Of a stretch of 64,000 bases of DNA, positions 1-7,641 are shown one piece after another (position 1 is the stretch's first letter; each line of letters opens with the position of its first letter). A program made the position numbers and the translations under genes. The stretch is taken from NCBI GenBank assembly GCA_018831265.1, contig JAHJCO010000029.1, forward strand, positions 43,099 to 107,098. The letters run 5' to 3'. This stretch comes from Actinomycetota bacterium (GTDB lineage: Bacteria > Actinomycetota > Geothermincolia > Fen-727 > Anoxymicrobiaceae). Below the pieces are notes generated by a model. That model saw only the letters and a program-made list of their open reading frames with translations. It did no database searches and was not told the origin of the DNA.

Positions 1-447
1 CTGGCGGTGACCATGACCCGGCAGCAGTGCTACCAGCTGGCGAGCCGTTTCCCGGATCACGGTCGCAAATGCTTCTCCCTCATCGAGCTGAACGGGGCGC
101 TGGAGACCATCCTGGAGTGGAAGGGCACGAGCACCGGTGGCCGGGACCGTGCCACGGAGTTGCGGGCAACGGACGGCGTGGAGCTCGAGGCGAGGTTGGC
201 GCTCGCCGTCGGCGCGCTGAAGTCCGCACCGCGTGAGCTGCTCAGGCCCCTGCCCGGCGTCGACCTGGACGTCCGCCGCCTGATGACCCAGTTCGCCACC
301 TGCTTCTACCACGTGAGCGGGGTGCAGGACCCGGTGAGCGGGACAAGGCAGGACATGGTGCGGTGCGCCCACCTCATCGATAGCGAGGTTACGGCTATGC
401 TGGAGGGCCTGCTGGCTCTGGCGCTGACCCTGACCGATACCGCTTGA
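1..447 (+). CDS. hypothetical protein, probably 5'-truncated by the window edge
   Basis: The frame is open from the first base. A GTG at 7 and an ATG at 13 are possible starts, but neither has a visible Shine-Dalgarno sequence, so the true start may lie to the left. The visible part is about 146 residues, soluble, alpha-helical in character, Leu/Ala-rich, with several Cys and His residues (CYQLASRF near the start, TCFYHVSG in the middle). I recognise no family and see no signal peptide or membrane segment. The TGA stop lies inside the left arm of an inverted repeat (444-508) that separates this gene from the convergent rdgB. Confidence 0.55.
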   Translation: MAVTMTRQQCYQLASRFPDHGRKCFSLIELNGALETILEWKGTSTGGRDRATELRATDGVELEARLALAVGALKSAPRELLRPLPGVDLDVRRLMTQFATCFYHVSGVQDPVSGTRQDMVRCAHLIDSEVTAMLEGLLALALTLTDTA

Positions 448-508
448 GGCGGGGCTCTCAGCCCCGCGATTCCAGGCTATCGCTCCCGACCTGAGAGGCC
501 GGGCTCAA
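444..508. repeat. imperfect inverted repeat between convergent genes, copy 1
   Basis: The left arm TTGAGGCGGGGCTCTCAG and right arm CTGAGAGGCCGGGCTCAA pair over most of 18 bp, with a loop of about 29 nt. A second copy with nearly identical arms and a shorter loop lies at 54149-54201. Both copies start at or just after the stop of a plus-strand gene and precede the stop of a convergent minus-strand gene. This fits a bidirectional terminator or a REP-like element. There is no clear T-run, so a classical intrinsic terminator is uncertain. Confidence 0.7.
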
Positions 509-524
509 TCGTTGAGATTCGTCG

Positions 525-1112
525 TCAGGCGGTTTCCATCAGTTCCCGCATCGCGGCCATGGCCCTCCCACGATGGCTTATGGAGTTCTTCTCCTCCACG
601 TCCAGCTCCGCCATCGAGCGTTCGAACCCCTCAGGGAGGAACACCGGGTCGTAGCCGAAACCCCCGCCGCCCCTCCTCCGCTCCAGGATCCTGCCCTCGC
701 ATTCGCCGCGCGTGAGGAACGACTCGCCTTCCGGCGTCACCAGCGCGAGGACGCAGACGAAGCGGGCGGTGCGCAACTCCGGAGGCACCCCCTCCAGCTC
801 CTCCAGCAGGCGGTCCATGTTCCTCTCGGGGTCCCCTTCGGGGCCGGCATATCGCGATGACCGTGCGCCCGGCCTTCCGTCCAGCGCGTCCACCATCAGG
901 CCGGAGTCATCGGCGAGGGCCGGCATCCCCAGCCCGCCGCACAGCATGTTCGCCTTCAGCAGGGCGTTCTCCTCGAGAGTCTCGCCGGTCTCCTCCACCT
1001 CGGGCCATTCGCCGAAGTCCTCGTAAGTCCTGATGAGGAGGCCGGGCACGTGGAGTGCGTCGCGTATCTCGCGGATCTTGCCCTTGTTGCGGGTGGCCAG
1101 CACGAGCTCCAT
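525..1112 (-). CDS. rdgB: XTP/dITP pyrophosphatase (HAM1/RdgB)
   Basis: This 195-residue protein hydrolyses non-canonical purine triphosphates (ITP, dITP, XTP) to monophosphates, keeping them out of DNA and RNA. It begins MELVLATRNKGKIREI, the family's SxxNxxK-type phosphate-binding start in its ATRNKGK form. It also carries ALADDSGLMVDALDGRPG, the conserved ADDSGL segment, followed by GARSSRYAG. C-terminal GGFGYDPVFLPEG and SHRGRA complete the family signature. Length is normal. The ATG overlaps the rph stop by one base (TGATG), so translation is probably coupled. rph-rdgB adjacency is common in bacteria. Confidence 0.97.
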   Translation of the reverse strand: MELVLATRNKGKIREIRDALHVPGLLIRTYEDFGEWPEVEETGETLEENALLKANMLCGGLGMPALADDSGLMVDALDGRPGARSSRYAGPEGDPERNMDRLLEELEGVPPELRTARFVCVLALVTPEGESFLTRGECEGRILERRRGGGGFGYDPVFLPEGFERSMAELDVEEKNSISHRGRAMAAMRELMETA

Positions 1113-1828
1113 CAGGCCAGGACGCTTCGCTGGTATTCGATGAGCTCCCGGATGCCTCCCAGGCCCATATCCAGGAGCGTGTCCAGCTCGCTGCGGGATA
1201 TCGGGCGGTTCTCCGCGGTCCCCTGGATCTCTATCAGCTCGGAGCGGTCGTTGGCCACCAGGTTGAGGTCCAGCTCGGCATGGACGTCCTCCTCGTAGCA
1301 GAGGTCGAGCAGCGGGACCCCGTTGACCACCCCGAGGCTCACCGCGGCGATCATGCCCCTCAGGGGCGACGCCTTCACCGCCCCCTCGTCGATCATGGTC
1401 TCGACGGCGTCGTGCAGCGCGATATAGCTGCCCGTGATGGCCGCGGTACGGGTTCCCCCGTCGGCCTCGATGACGTCGCAGTCGACCCAGAACGTCTTCT
1501 CTCCCATGGCGGTCAGGTCGGCGGCGGCCCTGAGGGAGCGCCCGATGAGACGCTGTATCTCCATGGAACGCCCCTTCTGCCTGCCGGCGACGGACTCGCG
1601 TTGCGTTCTCTGCGCGTTGGCTCTTGGAAGCATTGAGTACTCGGCCGTCACCCAGCCCTGCCCGCTCCCCTTGAGGAACGCCGGCACGCCCTCCTCGAAG
1701 CTGACCGTACAGATCACCCTGGTCCTGCCAAGCTCTATGAGCGTGGAGCCCTCCGCGTGCGAGATGTAGTCTCGGGTTATCCTTATGGGCCGCATCTGTC
1801 CCGGTTCTCTCCCGTCGGTCCTTATCAA
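1112..1828 (-). CDS. rph: ribonuclease PH
   Basis: A phosphorolytic 3'-5' exoribonuclease that trims tRNA 3' ends, forming a hexameric ring. The protein is 238 residues, the usual length. It starts MIRTDGREPGQMRPI from a TTG codon preceded by GGAGG at good spacing. The frame runs TTG-ATA-AGG-ACC, and no ATG near the conserved RTDGR motif fits. Family motifs visible are STLIELGRTRVICTVSFEE, AEYSMLPRA with downstream RQKGRSMEIQRLIGRSLRA, and DCDVIEADGGTRTAAITG. It is the first gene of an rph-rdgB pair. Confidence 0.97.
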   Translation of the reverse strand: MIRTDGREPGQMRPIRITRDYISHAEGSTLIELGRTRVICTVSFEEGVPAFLKGSGQGWVTAEYSMLPRANAQRTQRESVAGRQKGRSMEIQRLIGRSLRAAADLTAMGEKTFWVDCDVIEADGGTRTAAITGSYIALHDAVETMIDEGAVKASPLRGMIAAVSLGVVNGVPLLDLCYEEDVHAELDLNLVANDRSELIEIQGTAENRPISRSELDTLLDMGLGGIRELIEYQRSVLA

Positions 1829-1860
1829 GTCGCCGCCTCCTGTCGTCCGGATGCGAATAA

Positions 1861-1873
1861 GGTGTCAGGCACC
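1861..1873. repeat. short palindrome GGTG-TCAGG-CACC
   Basis: A 13-base palindrome-like site in the gap between the MBL hydrolase stop and the rph start. It belongs to the TCAGGCAC/GTGCCTGA motif set that recurs at 4055, 4412, 5663, 18174, 35285 and near 52430. Too short for a firm functional call. Confidence 0.4.
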
Positions 1874-1886
1874 CTTTCTGCTATTA

Positions 1887-2660
1887 CTATGTAGCGCAGG
1901 GGTACGGCCCGACAAAGAGGACCATGTCCTCCAGCGCCAGGTCTATCGGCCCCTCGAACTGTCCCCGGGCGTCCTCCACCGCCCGCTTGCCGTCCAGCGT
2001 CGGCCAGACGTGGGTGATGACCAGCCTTCCCACGCCGGCCTCCGCGGCCAGCCGCCCGGCGTCCCGGGCGGAGAGGTGTCCGGGAGCCTTGCCCGGCACC
2101 TGGCTGGTGAAGGTCGCCTCGCATATCAGCATGTCGACGTCGCGGGCCCCCTCGAGCAGCTCATCGGACCACTCCGTGTCGCCCGTGTAGAAGAGCGTGC
2201 GCTCACCGTCACCCACGCGGTATGCCAGGGAGTCCATCACGTGCTTCGCGGCGAATGGGGTGATCGCGAAGCCCGCGAGATCGATCTCCACCCCGGGCGA
2301 TGCCACACGCAGATCGATCAGCTCGAGGAAAGCCTCCCTGCTGCTCTCCTGGAGCGCGGCCGTCAGCACGTCCCCCGCGCCGGGGGGCGCCAGCACCGGG
2401 AGGGGGGGCAGGCCCGTGGGCCAGAAGCGCCTGGCCGTGCAGAGCCCGTGCATGTCCACATAGTGGTCGTAGTGCATGTGCGTCAGCGCGACGCCGCCGA
2501 TATCGTCGGGCTCCCGGTACTCCAGCAGGTGCGAGAGCGCTCCCGAGCCCAGGTCCAGCACCAGGCTGTCCCCGTCCCGTTCGAGCAGGAACCCGCTGCA
2601 GGCGCGCCCCGCGCCTGCGTAGCCGCCCGAGCTCCCCAGGACCGTCACCTTGAAGCTCAT
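1887..2660 (-). CDS. MBL-fold metallo-hydrolase, ribonuclease Z-like
   Basis: A 257-residue metallo-beta-lactamase-fold protein. The metal-binding signature HMHYDH is in ALTHMHYDHYVDM (about residues 58-70). Further candidate ligands are H in FAAKHVMDS, D in FYTGDTEWSDEL and H in LVITHVWP. The N-terminal VTVLGSSGGYAGAGRACSG resembles ribonuclease Z and arylsulfatase-like hydrolases. It lacks the tRNase Z exosite arm, so a small phosphodiesterase or other hydrolase is as likely as tRNA processing. It starts at the ATG two bases past the murI stop, so it is probably cotranscribed with murI. Confidence 0.88.
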   Translation of the reverse strand: MSFKVTVLGSSGGYAGAGRACSGFLLERDGDSLVLDLGSGALSHLLEYREPDDIGGVALTHMHYDHYVDMHGLCTARRFWPTGLPPLPVLAPPGAGDVLTAALQESSREAFLELIDLRVASPGVEIDLAGFAITPFAAKHVMDSLAYRVGDGERTLFYTGDTEWSDELLEGARDVDMLICEATFTSQVPGKAPGHLSARDAGRLAAEAGVGRLVITHVWPTLDGKRAVEDARGQFEGPIDLALEDMVLFVGPYPCAT

Positions 2661-2661
2661 G

Positions 2662-3483
2662 TCATATCCCGAGGTCGGGGTGGGTCTTCAGGTCGACATG
2701 TATCGCTCCCTCGACCTCCGGCCCGAGGAACATGCGCCCCAGCTCGGTCGACTTGGCGATGTCTCCGGTGGTGAGGAACCGGTGCCGCCCCGCCGTGCTG
2801 CCGTCGGCCAGCCATCCCAGGCGGTCCAGGATATCCTCCACCTCACAGGCCGTCTCGTCGGCGCTGCTGATGAGGGCGACGTCGGGCCCGAGGATGTCGG
2901 AGAGGAGGCCGGCCAGCAGGGGGTAGTGCGTGCAGCCCATGATCAGGGTATCCATGCCCCACTGCTTCATCGGCTCGAGGTAACCGAGGGCGACCTCGTA
3001 TATGTGGTCCCCCTCCACCTCTCCCCGCTCCACGAACTCCACGAACTCGGGGCAGGCCTGGCCGAACACGCTGGCCCTGCCGTCCTTCCTCCTGATCGCC
3101 CGCTCGTACACCCCGCTGCCTATGGTCAGCCTGGTGCCGATGACCCCGATCTGCAGCCTTGGCGAGCGCCGCACCGCCGCCCTGACCCCCGGCTCCAGTA
3201 CCCCGACGATTGGTATCTCGTACTCGAGGTGAGCCCGCTCGAGCGCGGCCGCCGTGGCCGAGTTGCAGGCGATGACCACCATCTTCACCCCGAAGCCGAG
3301 CAGGTACTCGATGATCTCGCGCGAGAATCCGAGCACCTCGTCAGGTTGCCGTGGGCCGTACGGCCCGCGCGCGTCGTCGCCCAGGTATACGAGGCTCTCT
3401 CCCGGCAGCAGGTCGATGACGGACCGGGCAACCGTGAGCCCGCCCACCCCGCTGTCGAACATCCCTATCGGTCTGCGATTCAT
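2662..3483 (-). CDS. murI: glutamate racemase
   Basis: Interconverts L- and D-glutamate, supplying D-Glu for peptidoglycan. The protein is 273 residues. The start gives MNRRPIGMFDSGVGGLTVA; an ATG 15 bases upstream is in frame, but only this one has a GGTGGG sequence at suitable spacing. The catalytic pair is present: Cys in VVIACNSATAAAL and Cys in LIMGCTHYPLL, with the substrate-binding DSGVGGL and YLGDDARGPYG segments. It is followed closely by the MBL hydrolase gene. Confidence 0.97.
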   Translation of the reverse strand: MNRRPIGMFDSGVGGLTVARSVIDLLPGESLVYLGDDARGPYGPRQPDEVLGFSREIIEYLLGFGVKMVVIACNSATAAALERAHLEYEIPIVGVLEPGVRAAVRRSPRLQIGVIGTRLTIGSGVYERAIRRKDGRASVFGQACPEFVEFVERGEVEGDHIYEVALGYLEPMKQWGMDTLIMGCTHYPLLAGLLSDILGPDVALISSADETACEVEDILDRLGWLADGSTAGRHRFLTTGDIAKSTELGRMFLGPEVEGAIHVDLKTHPDLGI

Positions 3484-3609
3484 ACGTGCGCCCACCATCT
3501 ATATCTAGAACAGGTATTAAGACATTATAATCCGTTACCGAATCCGAAAGAGGAACGGGGGCGTAAGGACGCGGTCCCACGCTCGAACCGCGAACTACGG
3601 AGGCGAAGA

Positions 3610-3789
3610 ATGATCTGTCCCGATTGCGGATGCGATTTCGACGAGATCGAGGATCCGGACCGCTGTCCGGCATGCGGCTGGCCTATCATCGCCGACAACA
3701 GCTCGACGGTGGACCGGGAGCTGGAGGAAGCGGGTTATACTACCGAGGACGGGCACTCACCGGAAGAAGAGGATGACTACCCATGGTAG
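3610..3789 (+). CDS. small zinc-ribbon protein
   Basis: A 59-residue acidic protein starting MICPDCGCDF and continuing to CPACGW, two CxxC knuckles about 13 residues apart that would bind one zinc. The remainder is acidic and probably disordered (PEEEDDYPW end). A GGAGG lies 6 bases before the ATG. The longer open frame extending upstream to 2650 is antisense to murI and is not taken as real. The last codons overlap the next gene. Function unknown; such ribbons often mediate protein or nucleic-acid contacts. Confidence 0.8.
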   Translation: MICPDCGCDFDEIEDPDRCPACGWPIIADNSSTVDRELEEAGYTTEDGHSPEEEDDYPW

Positions 3790-4046
3790 ACGACCAGGAC
3801 GAACTGGAGGAATGGCGCCGGAACCGGCTGAGGAACGTAAACCTCATCTCGAAGATCCTGATCGCTTCCGGCATCACCATGCTGGTGGTCGGCGCGTTCC
3901 TGATACTGTTCGTGAGCACCGTTGTGGGACTCGTGTTCATGCTGGCGGGGGCGATCGACCTGGGTATGTCGGTGTTCATCTTCAAGATCACGACACCGGG
4001 CGGGCCAGAAGGCGGAGAGACAACTCCTCCGGAAGACGACAAGTGA
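3783..4046 (+). CDS. small two-helix membrane protein
   Basis: An 87-residue protein. A charged N-terminal stretch (DDQDELEEWRRNR) is followed by two hydrophobic segments at about residues 24-45 (ILIASGITMLVVGAFLILFV) and 47-66. The C-terminal tail is acidic and Gly/Pro-rich. The ATG sits in the final codons of the zinc-ribbon gene (7-base overlap), so the two are translationally coupled and may act together at the membrane. I recognise no family. Confidence 0.75.
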   Translation: MVDDQDELEEWRRNRLRNVNLISKILIASGITMLVVGAFLILFVSTVVGLVFMLAGAIDLGMSVFIFKITTPGGPEGGETTPPEDDK

Positions 4047-4054
4047 CTAGGATA

Positions 4055-4129
4055 GGGGTCAGGCACAATTCAAGTCACACCATACAGGTTGTCCAGCATT
4101 GGAGCTGACATTGAATTGAGCCTGACCCC
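4055..4129. repeat. 75-bp palindromic element (GGGGTCAGG...CCTGACCCC)
   Basis: The ends GGGGTCAGGCACAATTCAA and TTGAATTGAGCCTGACCCC are inverted and pair almost fully over 19 bp, with a loop of about 37 nt containing further short complementarities. It lies 9 bases after the stop of the membrane-protein gene. It resembles REP/BIME-type palindromes and could terminate or stabilise the upstream transcript. Confidence 0.75.
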
Positions 4130-4196
4130 CTTGTTAATCGCCGTGGCCCTCGATGGTGTCGGTGCCAGCCGACGCTGGTGGTTCGCGTCGCCAGTG

Positions 4197-4361
4197 GTGT
4201 CAGAGGTTTGAATCACAGAATTGATCTGTAATCTATAGTATCATCATTAATTACATCAAATAACAGCCTCGGCGGCTTGAAGACCGCCGGTGTTAGGATT
4301 TCTGTGGTTTCTTACATATTTTGTTAACTATTGTTGATGATGTGATTCAAACGTCTGACAC
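4197..4361. mobile_element. 165-bp AT-rich element with 21-bp terminal inverted repeats (MITE-like)
   Basis: Left end 4197-4217 (begins GTGTCAGAGGTTTGAATC) and right end 4341-4361 (ends CAAACGTCTGACAC) are inverted repeats with one mismatch over 21 bp. The interior is AT-rich, unlike the rest of the window, and carries an internal hairpin (GGCGGCTTGAAGACCGCC). No open reading frame of note and no clear target-site duplication are seen. A non-autonomous transposable element or a large folded repeat are both possible. Confidence 0.6.
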
Positions 4362-4411
4362 TCGAGGGTCACGGCGGGAATGTGCGCTGGGGGGGTCAAG
4401 CTGGTCGTAGT

Positions 4412-4440
4412 GGTGCAAAAGGGCCTGACCCTTTTGCACC
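4412..4440. repeat. perfect 12-bp stem hairpin (GGTGCAAAAGGG / CCCTTTTGCACC)
   Basis: Two perfect 12-base arms flank a 5-base loop CCTGA. The same architecture (GCAAAAG...TGCCTGACC...CTTTTGC) appears at 5663-5695 and 35285-35317. It sits just before the first of the two ssrA 3'-end-like repeats. Confidence 0.75.
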
Positions 4441-4445
4441 CCCCG

Positions 4446-4512
4446 GGGTTCGATTCCCGACGGGGGGTTAAGTTGTTGGAAGTGGAGGCGGCGGGAATCG
4501 AACCGCGCGTCC
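4446..4512. repeat. partial duplicate of the ssrA 3' end, outer copy
   Basis: This 67-base stretch matches 4645-4710 (the real ssrA 3' end and flank) with a few differences. It contains GTGGAGGCGGCGGGAATCGA and the preceding GGTTCGATTCCC and AGTTGT segments. The two copies are about 199 bp apart. Duplicated tmRNA 3' ends are typical of site-specific integration, but no integrase is nearby. The T-arm has a changed base (AACCGCGCG), so this copy would not fold as a functional tmRNA end. Confidence 0.65.
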
Positions 4513-4644
4513 GTCGCTCGCAAGCTCGCTCCCCGAGGGGGGACTCGCGTCCCCCCTACGGCGCTGACCTGCTCCGCAGGTCCGCTGTTACCCCCCTGAC
4601 AATGAAATAATTCGGGGGGAATCCCCCGGCTCCCCCCGGTCCGC

Positions 4645-4710
4645 GGGTTCGATTCCCCCCGGGGGGTTGAGTTGTCAGAAGTGGAGGCGGCGGGAATCGA
4701 ACCCGCGTCC
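4645..4710. repeat. inner copy of the direct repeat, overlapping the ssrA 3' end
   Basis: Partner of 4446-4512. Besides the ssrA acceptor and T-arm it holds an inverted copy of the T-arm sequence (GCGGGTTCGATTCCC) just downstream of ssrA. The ssrA transcript end is therefore flanked by a sequence able to pair with its own T-arm; this could act as a terminator or be a relic of integration. Confidence 0.6.
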
Positions 4711-5025
4711 AGAGGAGCTTTGACGCGATCGTCTACGGGCGTGTCCCGCGGTTTATTTCTCGCGGCGGTCCGGCCCGCAGGCGGCCTCGCCGTCGCCATT
4801 CCCAGAAATGTTTCGCGACCCCGCCGTCGGGAACCCGGCCGGGAAGCTATCCCGCTTGCAACGTCCATCCCGGGGGAGCGGGCCCCACCCGGGGGACGAG
4901 GCTGTTTTAGGCAGCCAACGCCAGTTCAGAATCGGCGTTTGGTTTGGTTTCCAGCGTTTAACGAGTGTCTGGAACTCGGCCCGCAACCTCGCCTCCGTCA
5001 CCCCTGTCGAAGCCTTATCGCCCCC
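4682..5025 (-). ncRNA. ssrA: transfer-messenger RNA (tmRNA)
   Basis: A two-faced RNA that rescues stalled ribosomes with SmpB. The 5' end GGGGGCG pairs with CGCCTCC before the discriminator A to form the 7-bp acceptor stem, with the T-arm GCGGG-TTCGATT-CCCGC adjacent. CCA is not encoded. The mRNA-like part contains a frame reading ...TKPNADSELALAA followed by TAA (stop near 4908 on this strand), the typical tag ending ALAA. The resume codon is not certain. Length is about 344 nt. smpB is just upstream on the same strand. Confidence 0.93.
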
Positions 5026-5148
5026 TCACTTTCCGGACGGGACATCGCGGACCCGCCCGAGATCTCGTAAACCAGGTCACCTCTACCAGTATAAACGACG
5101 AAGCGCCCGGTGATAATGACATGCATCAAACGCCGACCCGGAGAGCGG

Positions 5149-5628
5149 TCAGCCGCCCCTCGAGCCATACCTCAGGGCCCGGTCCATCTCCCTGTCGGCA
5201 TCCCGCTTCGCGATGTCTCGTCGCTTGTCGTACTGCCGCTTTCCGCGGGCCAGGCCGAGCTCCACCTTGGCCTTGCCGCCCCGGAGGTAGACCTTCAGTG
5301 GGACCAGCGTGTAGCCCCGCTCCAGTATCTTGCCCGTCAGCCGCTTGATCTCGTCCTTGTGCAGGAGCAGCTTTCGCACCCTGGTCGGATCGTGCCCGAA
5401 GTGGCCCGCCTGGGGGTACGGGGAGATGTTCATGTCGTAGAGGAACGCCTCTCCCCCCTCGACGGACGCATACGAGTCCCTCAGGTTCGCGCGGCCGGCG
5501 CGAATCGACTTGATCTCGCTGCCCTGCAGTACGATGCCAGCCTCGTACCTCTCCTCTATCTGGTAATCCCGCAGGGCCTTGCGGTTGGTCGCCTTTACCT
5601 GTATCCCGGTGTTCGTTTCAGATGACAT
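5149..5628 (-). CDS. smpB: SsrA-binding protein SmpB
   Basis: Binds tmRNA and carries it to stalled ribosomes. About 159 residues from MSSETNTG; an upstream in-frame ATG at 5658 would add ten atypical residues. Motifs: [28 protein letters not shown] with [10 protein letters not shown] in the barrel, then [16 protein letters not shown] and the basic tail region [20 protein letters not shown] needed for trans-translation. TATACT lies 6 bases before the preferred ATG, so a leaderless transcript is possible. No Shine-Dalgarno sequence is evident. ssrA follows downstream. Confidence 0.97.
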   Translation of the reverse strand: MSSETNTGIQVKATNRKALRDYQIEERYEAGIVLQGSEIKSIRAGRANLRDSYASVEGGEAFLYDMNISPYPQAGHFGHDPTRVRKLLLHKDEIKRLTGKILERGYTLVPLKVYLRGGKAKVELGLARGKRQYDKRRDIAKRDADREMDRALRYGSRGG

Positions 5629-5662
5629 GCGAGAAGTATAGCACCGGGCTGTTTTCACGGAA

Positions 5663-5695
5663 GTGTAGCAAAAGTGCCTGACCCTTTTGCTACAC
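5663..5695. repeat. 12-bp stem hairpin (GTGTAGCAAAAG / CTTTTGCTACAC)
   Basis: Perfect 12-bp arms around TGCCTGACC, lying between the ctp stop and the smpB start. A near-identical copy (one base different in the right arm) is at 35285-35317. It could attenuate transcription between ctp and smpB; it is also a member of the GTGCCTGACC palindrome family. Confidence 0.75.
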
Positions 5696-5703
5696 CTGTT
5701 ACA

Positions 5704-7458
5704 TCAGGCCGCCAGTTGGAGGAGCACGCCGGTCGGCGGCTTGCCGTCAATGAGGTTCTGCAGGACCTGCTTCGCCCTGTCGAGCTGGATCTGATCCTCG
5801 TTGGGGTCGTCCTTCGCCTCGACCATCACGTCGGGCTCGATGCCCGTGCCGTCGATACTCTCGCCGTTCGGCAGGTAGTAAAGGCTGATGGTCAGCTTCA
5901 TGGCACCGTCGTTGTCCAGCTCGTACACCTTCTGGACCGATCCCTTGCCGTAGGTCTTGGTCCCCACCAGGGTTCCCCTCTTGTGGTCCTTGATCGCTCC
6001 CGCCACGATCTCGGAACTGCTGGCGCTGCCCCCGTTGGTCAGCACGACCAGCGGCAGAGCCGTCTCCGCGCCGCCTCGGGCCTTCTCGTCGACCTTGGGC
6101 GATCCCTTGGTCTGGTAGGAGACGATCACCCCGTCGTTGATGAAAACGCTGGAGACCTTCACCGCCTCGTCCAGCAGTCCTCCCGGGTCATTGCGGAGGT
6201 CCAGGATGAATCCCTGAACTCCCTTTGACTGCATGTCCCGTACCGCGTCACGGACCTTCTGCCCGACGCCGCTGTTGAACTCGAACAGACGCAGGACCCC
6301 GTACTTGCCGTCCACGATCTCTGTCTCGAGGTCCGGTATGGTTATCTTCTCGCGGACCATGTTGAAGTCCAGGCTCTCGTCGCCCCGCTTGGCCTTGATG
6401 TTCACCTTGGTACCGTTCTTGCCTCTTATCCACAGGATGACCGTGTCCAGGGGGACGCCCTTGGTGTCCTTGCCGTCCACGGACATGATCAGGTCGTCCT
6501 TCTTCACTCCCGCCTTGTCGCTCGGGGAATCCTTGATGACCGAGACGACCTTGGGCCTGTCGGTCCCCTTGCCCTCCTTGTCCTTGTCAACTTTCAGAGT
6601 GAACCCGACGCCGTAGAAGCTGCCGGAGAGGTCCTCGGTCAACCGCTTGTTCTGAGAGGCGTTCATATAGCCGCTGTGCTCGTCGTCGAGGGCCTTCCCC
6701 AGCGCGGTCAGGCCCACGTCGAGCAGCTTGTCCGGCGAGGTCTCGCCCTTCTTCTGGGCGTCCTTCACCGCTTTCTCGGCGGCGTCGGTTATCTTGGCCT
6801 CGGAGAACGGCTTGAAGTAGTACTGGTTGATATCGTAGAGGGCTTCGTTGTAGACGGGTGAGGCCTCAAGGGAAAAGCTGCTCCCCTCCCCGCTCTTCTC
6901 CGAGAACAGCGCCTTGTTCACGAAGTACCCGGCGCCGACCAGGACGCCGATGCCGAGAATCACGCACAGTATTACGATCGTCCAGCCCCGGCCCGACATC
7001 CGTCGTCGCGGTGCGGCCTCTCTCATCGGCGGCCCGTAGTCATAGCCCCCCTGCGGCCCCTGGGGGTACCCGGCCGGCGGCTGCGGCGGGTATCCACCGG
7101 CCTGCGCCTGGGGTGGGTAGCCGGCCTGCGGCTGGTACTGTCCCTGCTGGGGAGGGTAGTACCCCTGCGGCTGTTGAGGGTATTGGGGCTGCTGGTACGG
7201 CGTCTGGGGTTGCTGGTAAGGTGCCTGAGGCTGAGGCGGATACGGTGCCTGGGGTTGCTGAGGCGGATACTGCTGTGGAGGTTGCGCCTGCTGAGGGGGA
7301 TACTGCTGCGTTGGCTGCGGCGGCTGGGCAGGCTCCACGGGTTGTCCTGGAGTCTGCGGCTGCGGCGGCTGGAACGGCTGCCGGCCGTACTGAGGCGCGC
7401 CCTGCTCGGGGGGTCCCTGAGGCGGGACGCCTCCCCGGTCATCCTGGTTCTCGTCCAC
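5704..7458 (-). CDS. S41-family C-terminal processing protease with PDZ domain and Pro/Gln-rich cytoplasmic head
   Basis: About 584 residues. The start is set at a GTG giving VDENQDDRGG, because AGGGAG lies 6-7 bases upstream and the preceding residues are atypical. The order is a roughly 150-residue low-complexity Pro/Gln/Tyr head, one membrane segment (GWTIVILCVILGIGVLVGAG), then an extracytoplasmic part. That part has a PDZ domain (VVSVIKDSPSDKAGVKKDDL) and the S41 protease core with catalytic Ser in GGSASSSEIVAGAIKDH and Lys in GTKTYGKGSVQKV. It probably processes envelope proteins. It follows ftsEX, as in many Gram-positive genomes. Confidence 0.94.
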   Translation of the reverse strand: MDENQDDRGGVPPQGPPEQGAPQYGRQPFQPPQPQTPGQPVEPAQPPQPTQQYPPQQAQPPQQYPPQQPQAPYPPQPQAPYQQPQTPYQQPQYPQQPQGYYPPQQGQYQPQAGYPPQAQAGGYPPQPPAGYPQGPQGGYDYGPPMREAAPRRRMSGRGWTIVILCVILGIGVLVGAGYFVNKALFSEKSGEGSSFSLEASPVYNEALYDINQYYFKPFSEAKITDAAEKAVKDAQKKGETSPDKLLDVGLTALGKALDDEHSGYMNASQNKRLTEDLSGSFYGVGFTLKVDKDKEGKGTDRPKVVSVIKDSPSDKAGVKKDDLIMSVDGKDTKGVPLDTVILWIRGKNGTKVNIKAKRGDESLDFNMVREKITIPDLETEIVDGKYGVLRLFEFNSGVGQKVRDAVRDMQSKGVQGFILDLRNDPGGLLDEAVKVSSVFINDGVIVSYQTKGSPKVDEKARGGAETALPLVVLTNGGSASSSEIVAGAIKDHKRGTLVGTKTYGKGSVQKVYELDNDGAMKLTISLYYLPNGESIDGTGIEPDVMVEAKDDPNEDQIQLDRAKQVLQNLIDGKPPTGVLLQLAA

Positions 7459-7603
7459 TGTGCTCCCTGTTCCTCGCGTGATTTGGCGTTCCCCTCGGGG
7501 AACGCCCGTTGTCGCTATCCGCATCAATGATACCGTACAACGATTAAGATGACAGAAAGGCCGCATTTGTTCCATGCGGGGGGCATCCGTAAATAGAGAC
7601 GGT

Positions 7604-7630
7604 CCCCCTCTCCCCCCGGGGGAGAGGGAG
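7604..7630. repeat. C-rich palindrome CCCCCTCTCCCC/GGGGAGAGGGAG
   Basis: A GC-only hairpin just after the ftsX stop and before ctp. The same type occurs at 38948-38976, and a weaker one lies near 59805. The neighbouring text AATAGAGACGGTC is shared in inverted form with 59785-59798. It resembles REP-type repeats and may also end the ftsEX transcript. Confidence 0.6.
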
Positions 7631-7641
7631 GAATAGACCGC

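Noticed and set aside
4440..4710. tRNA-like T-arm and acceptor sequences on both strands
   Set aside because: No D-arm or anticodon arm at the right distance; they are explained by the ssrA 3' end and its partial duplicate.
7023..7530. Several open frames opposite the Pro/Gln-rich head of the protease
   Set aside because: Low-complexity shadows of the repetitive coding sequence, with no start signals or family features.
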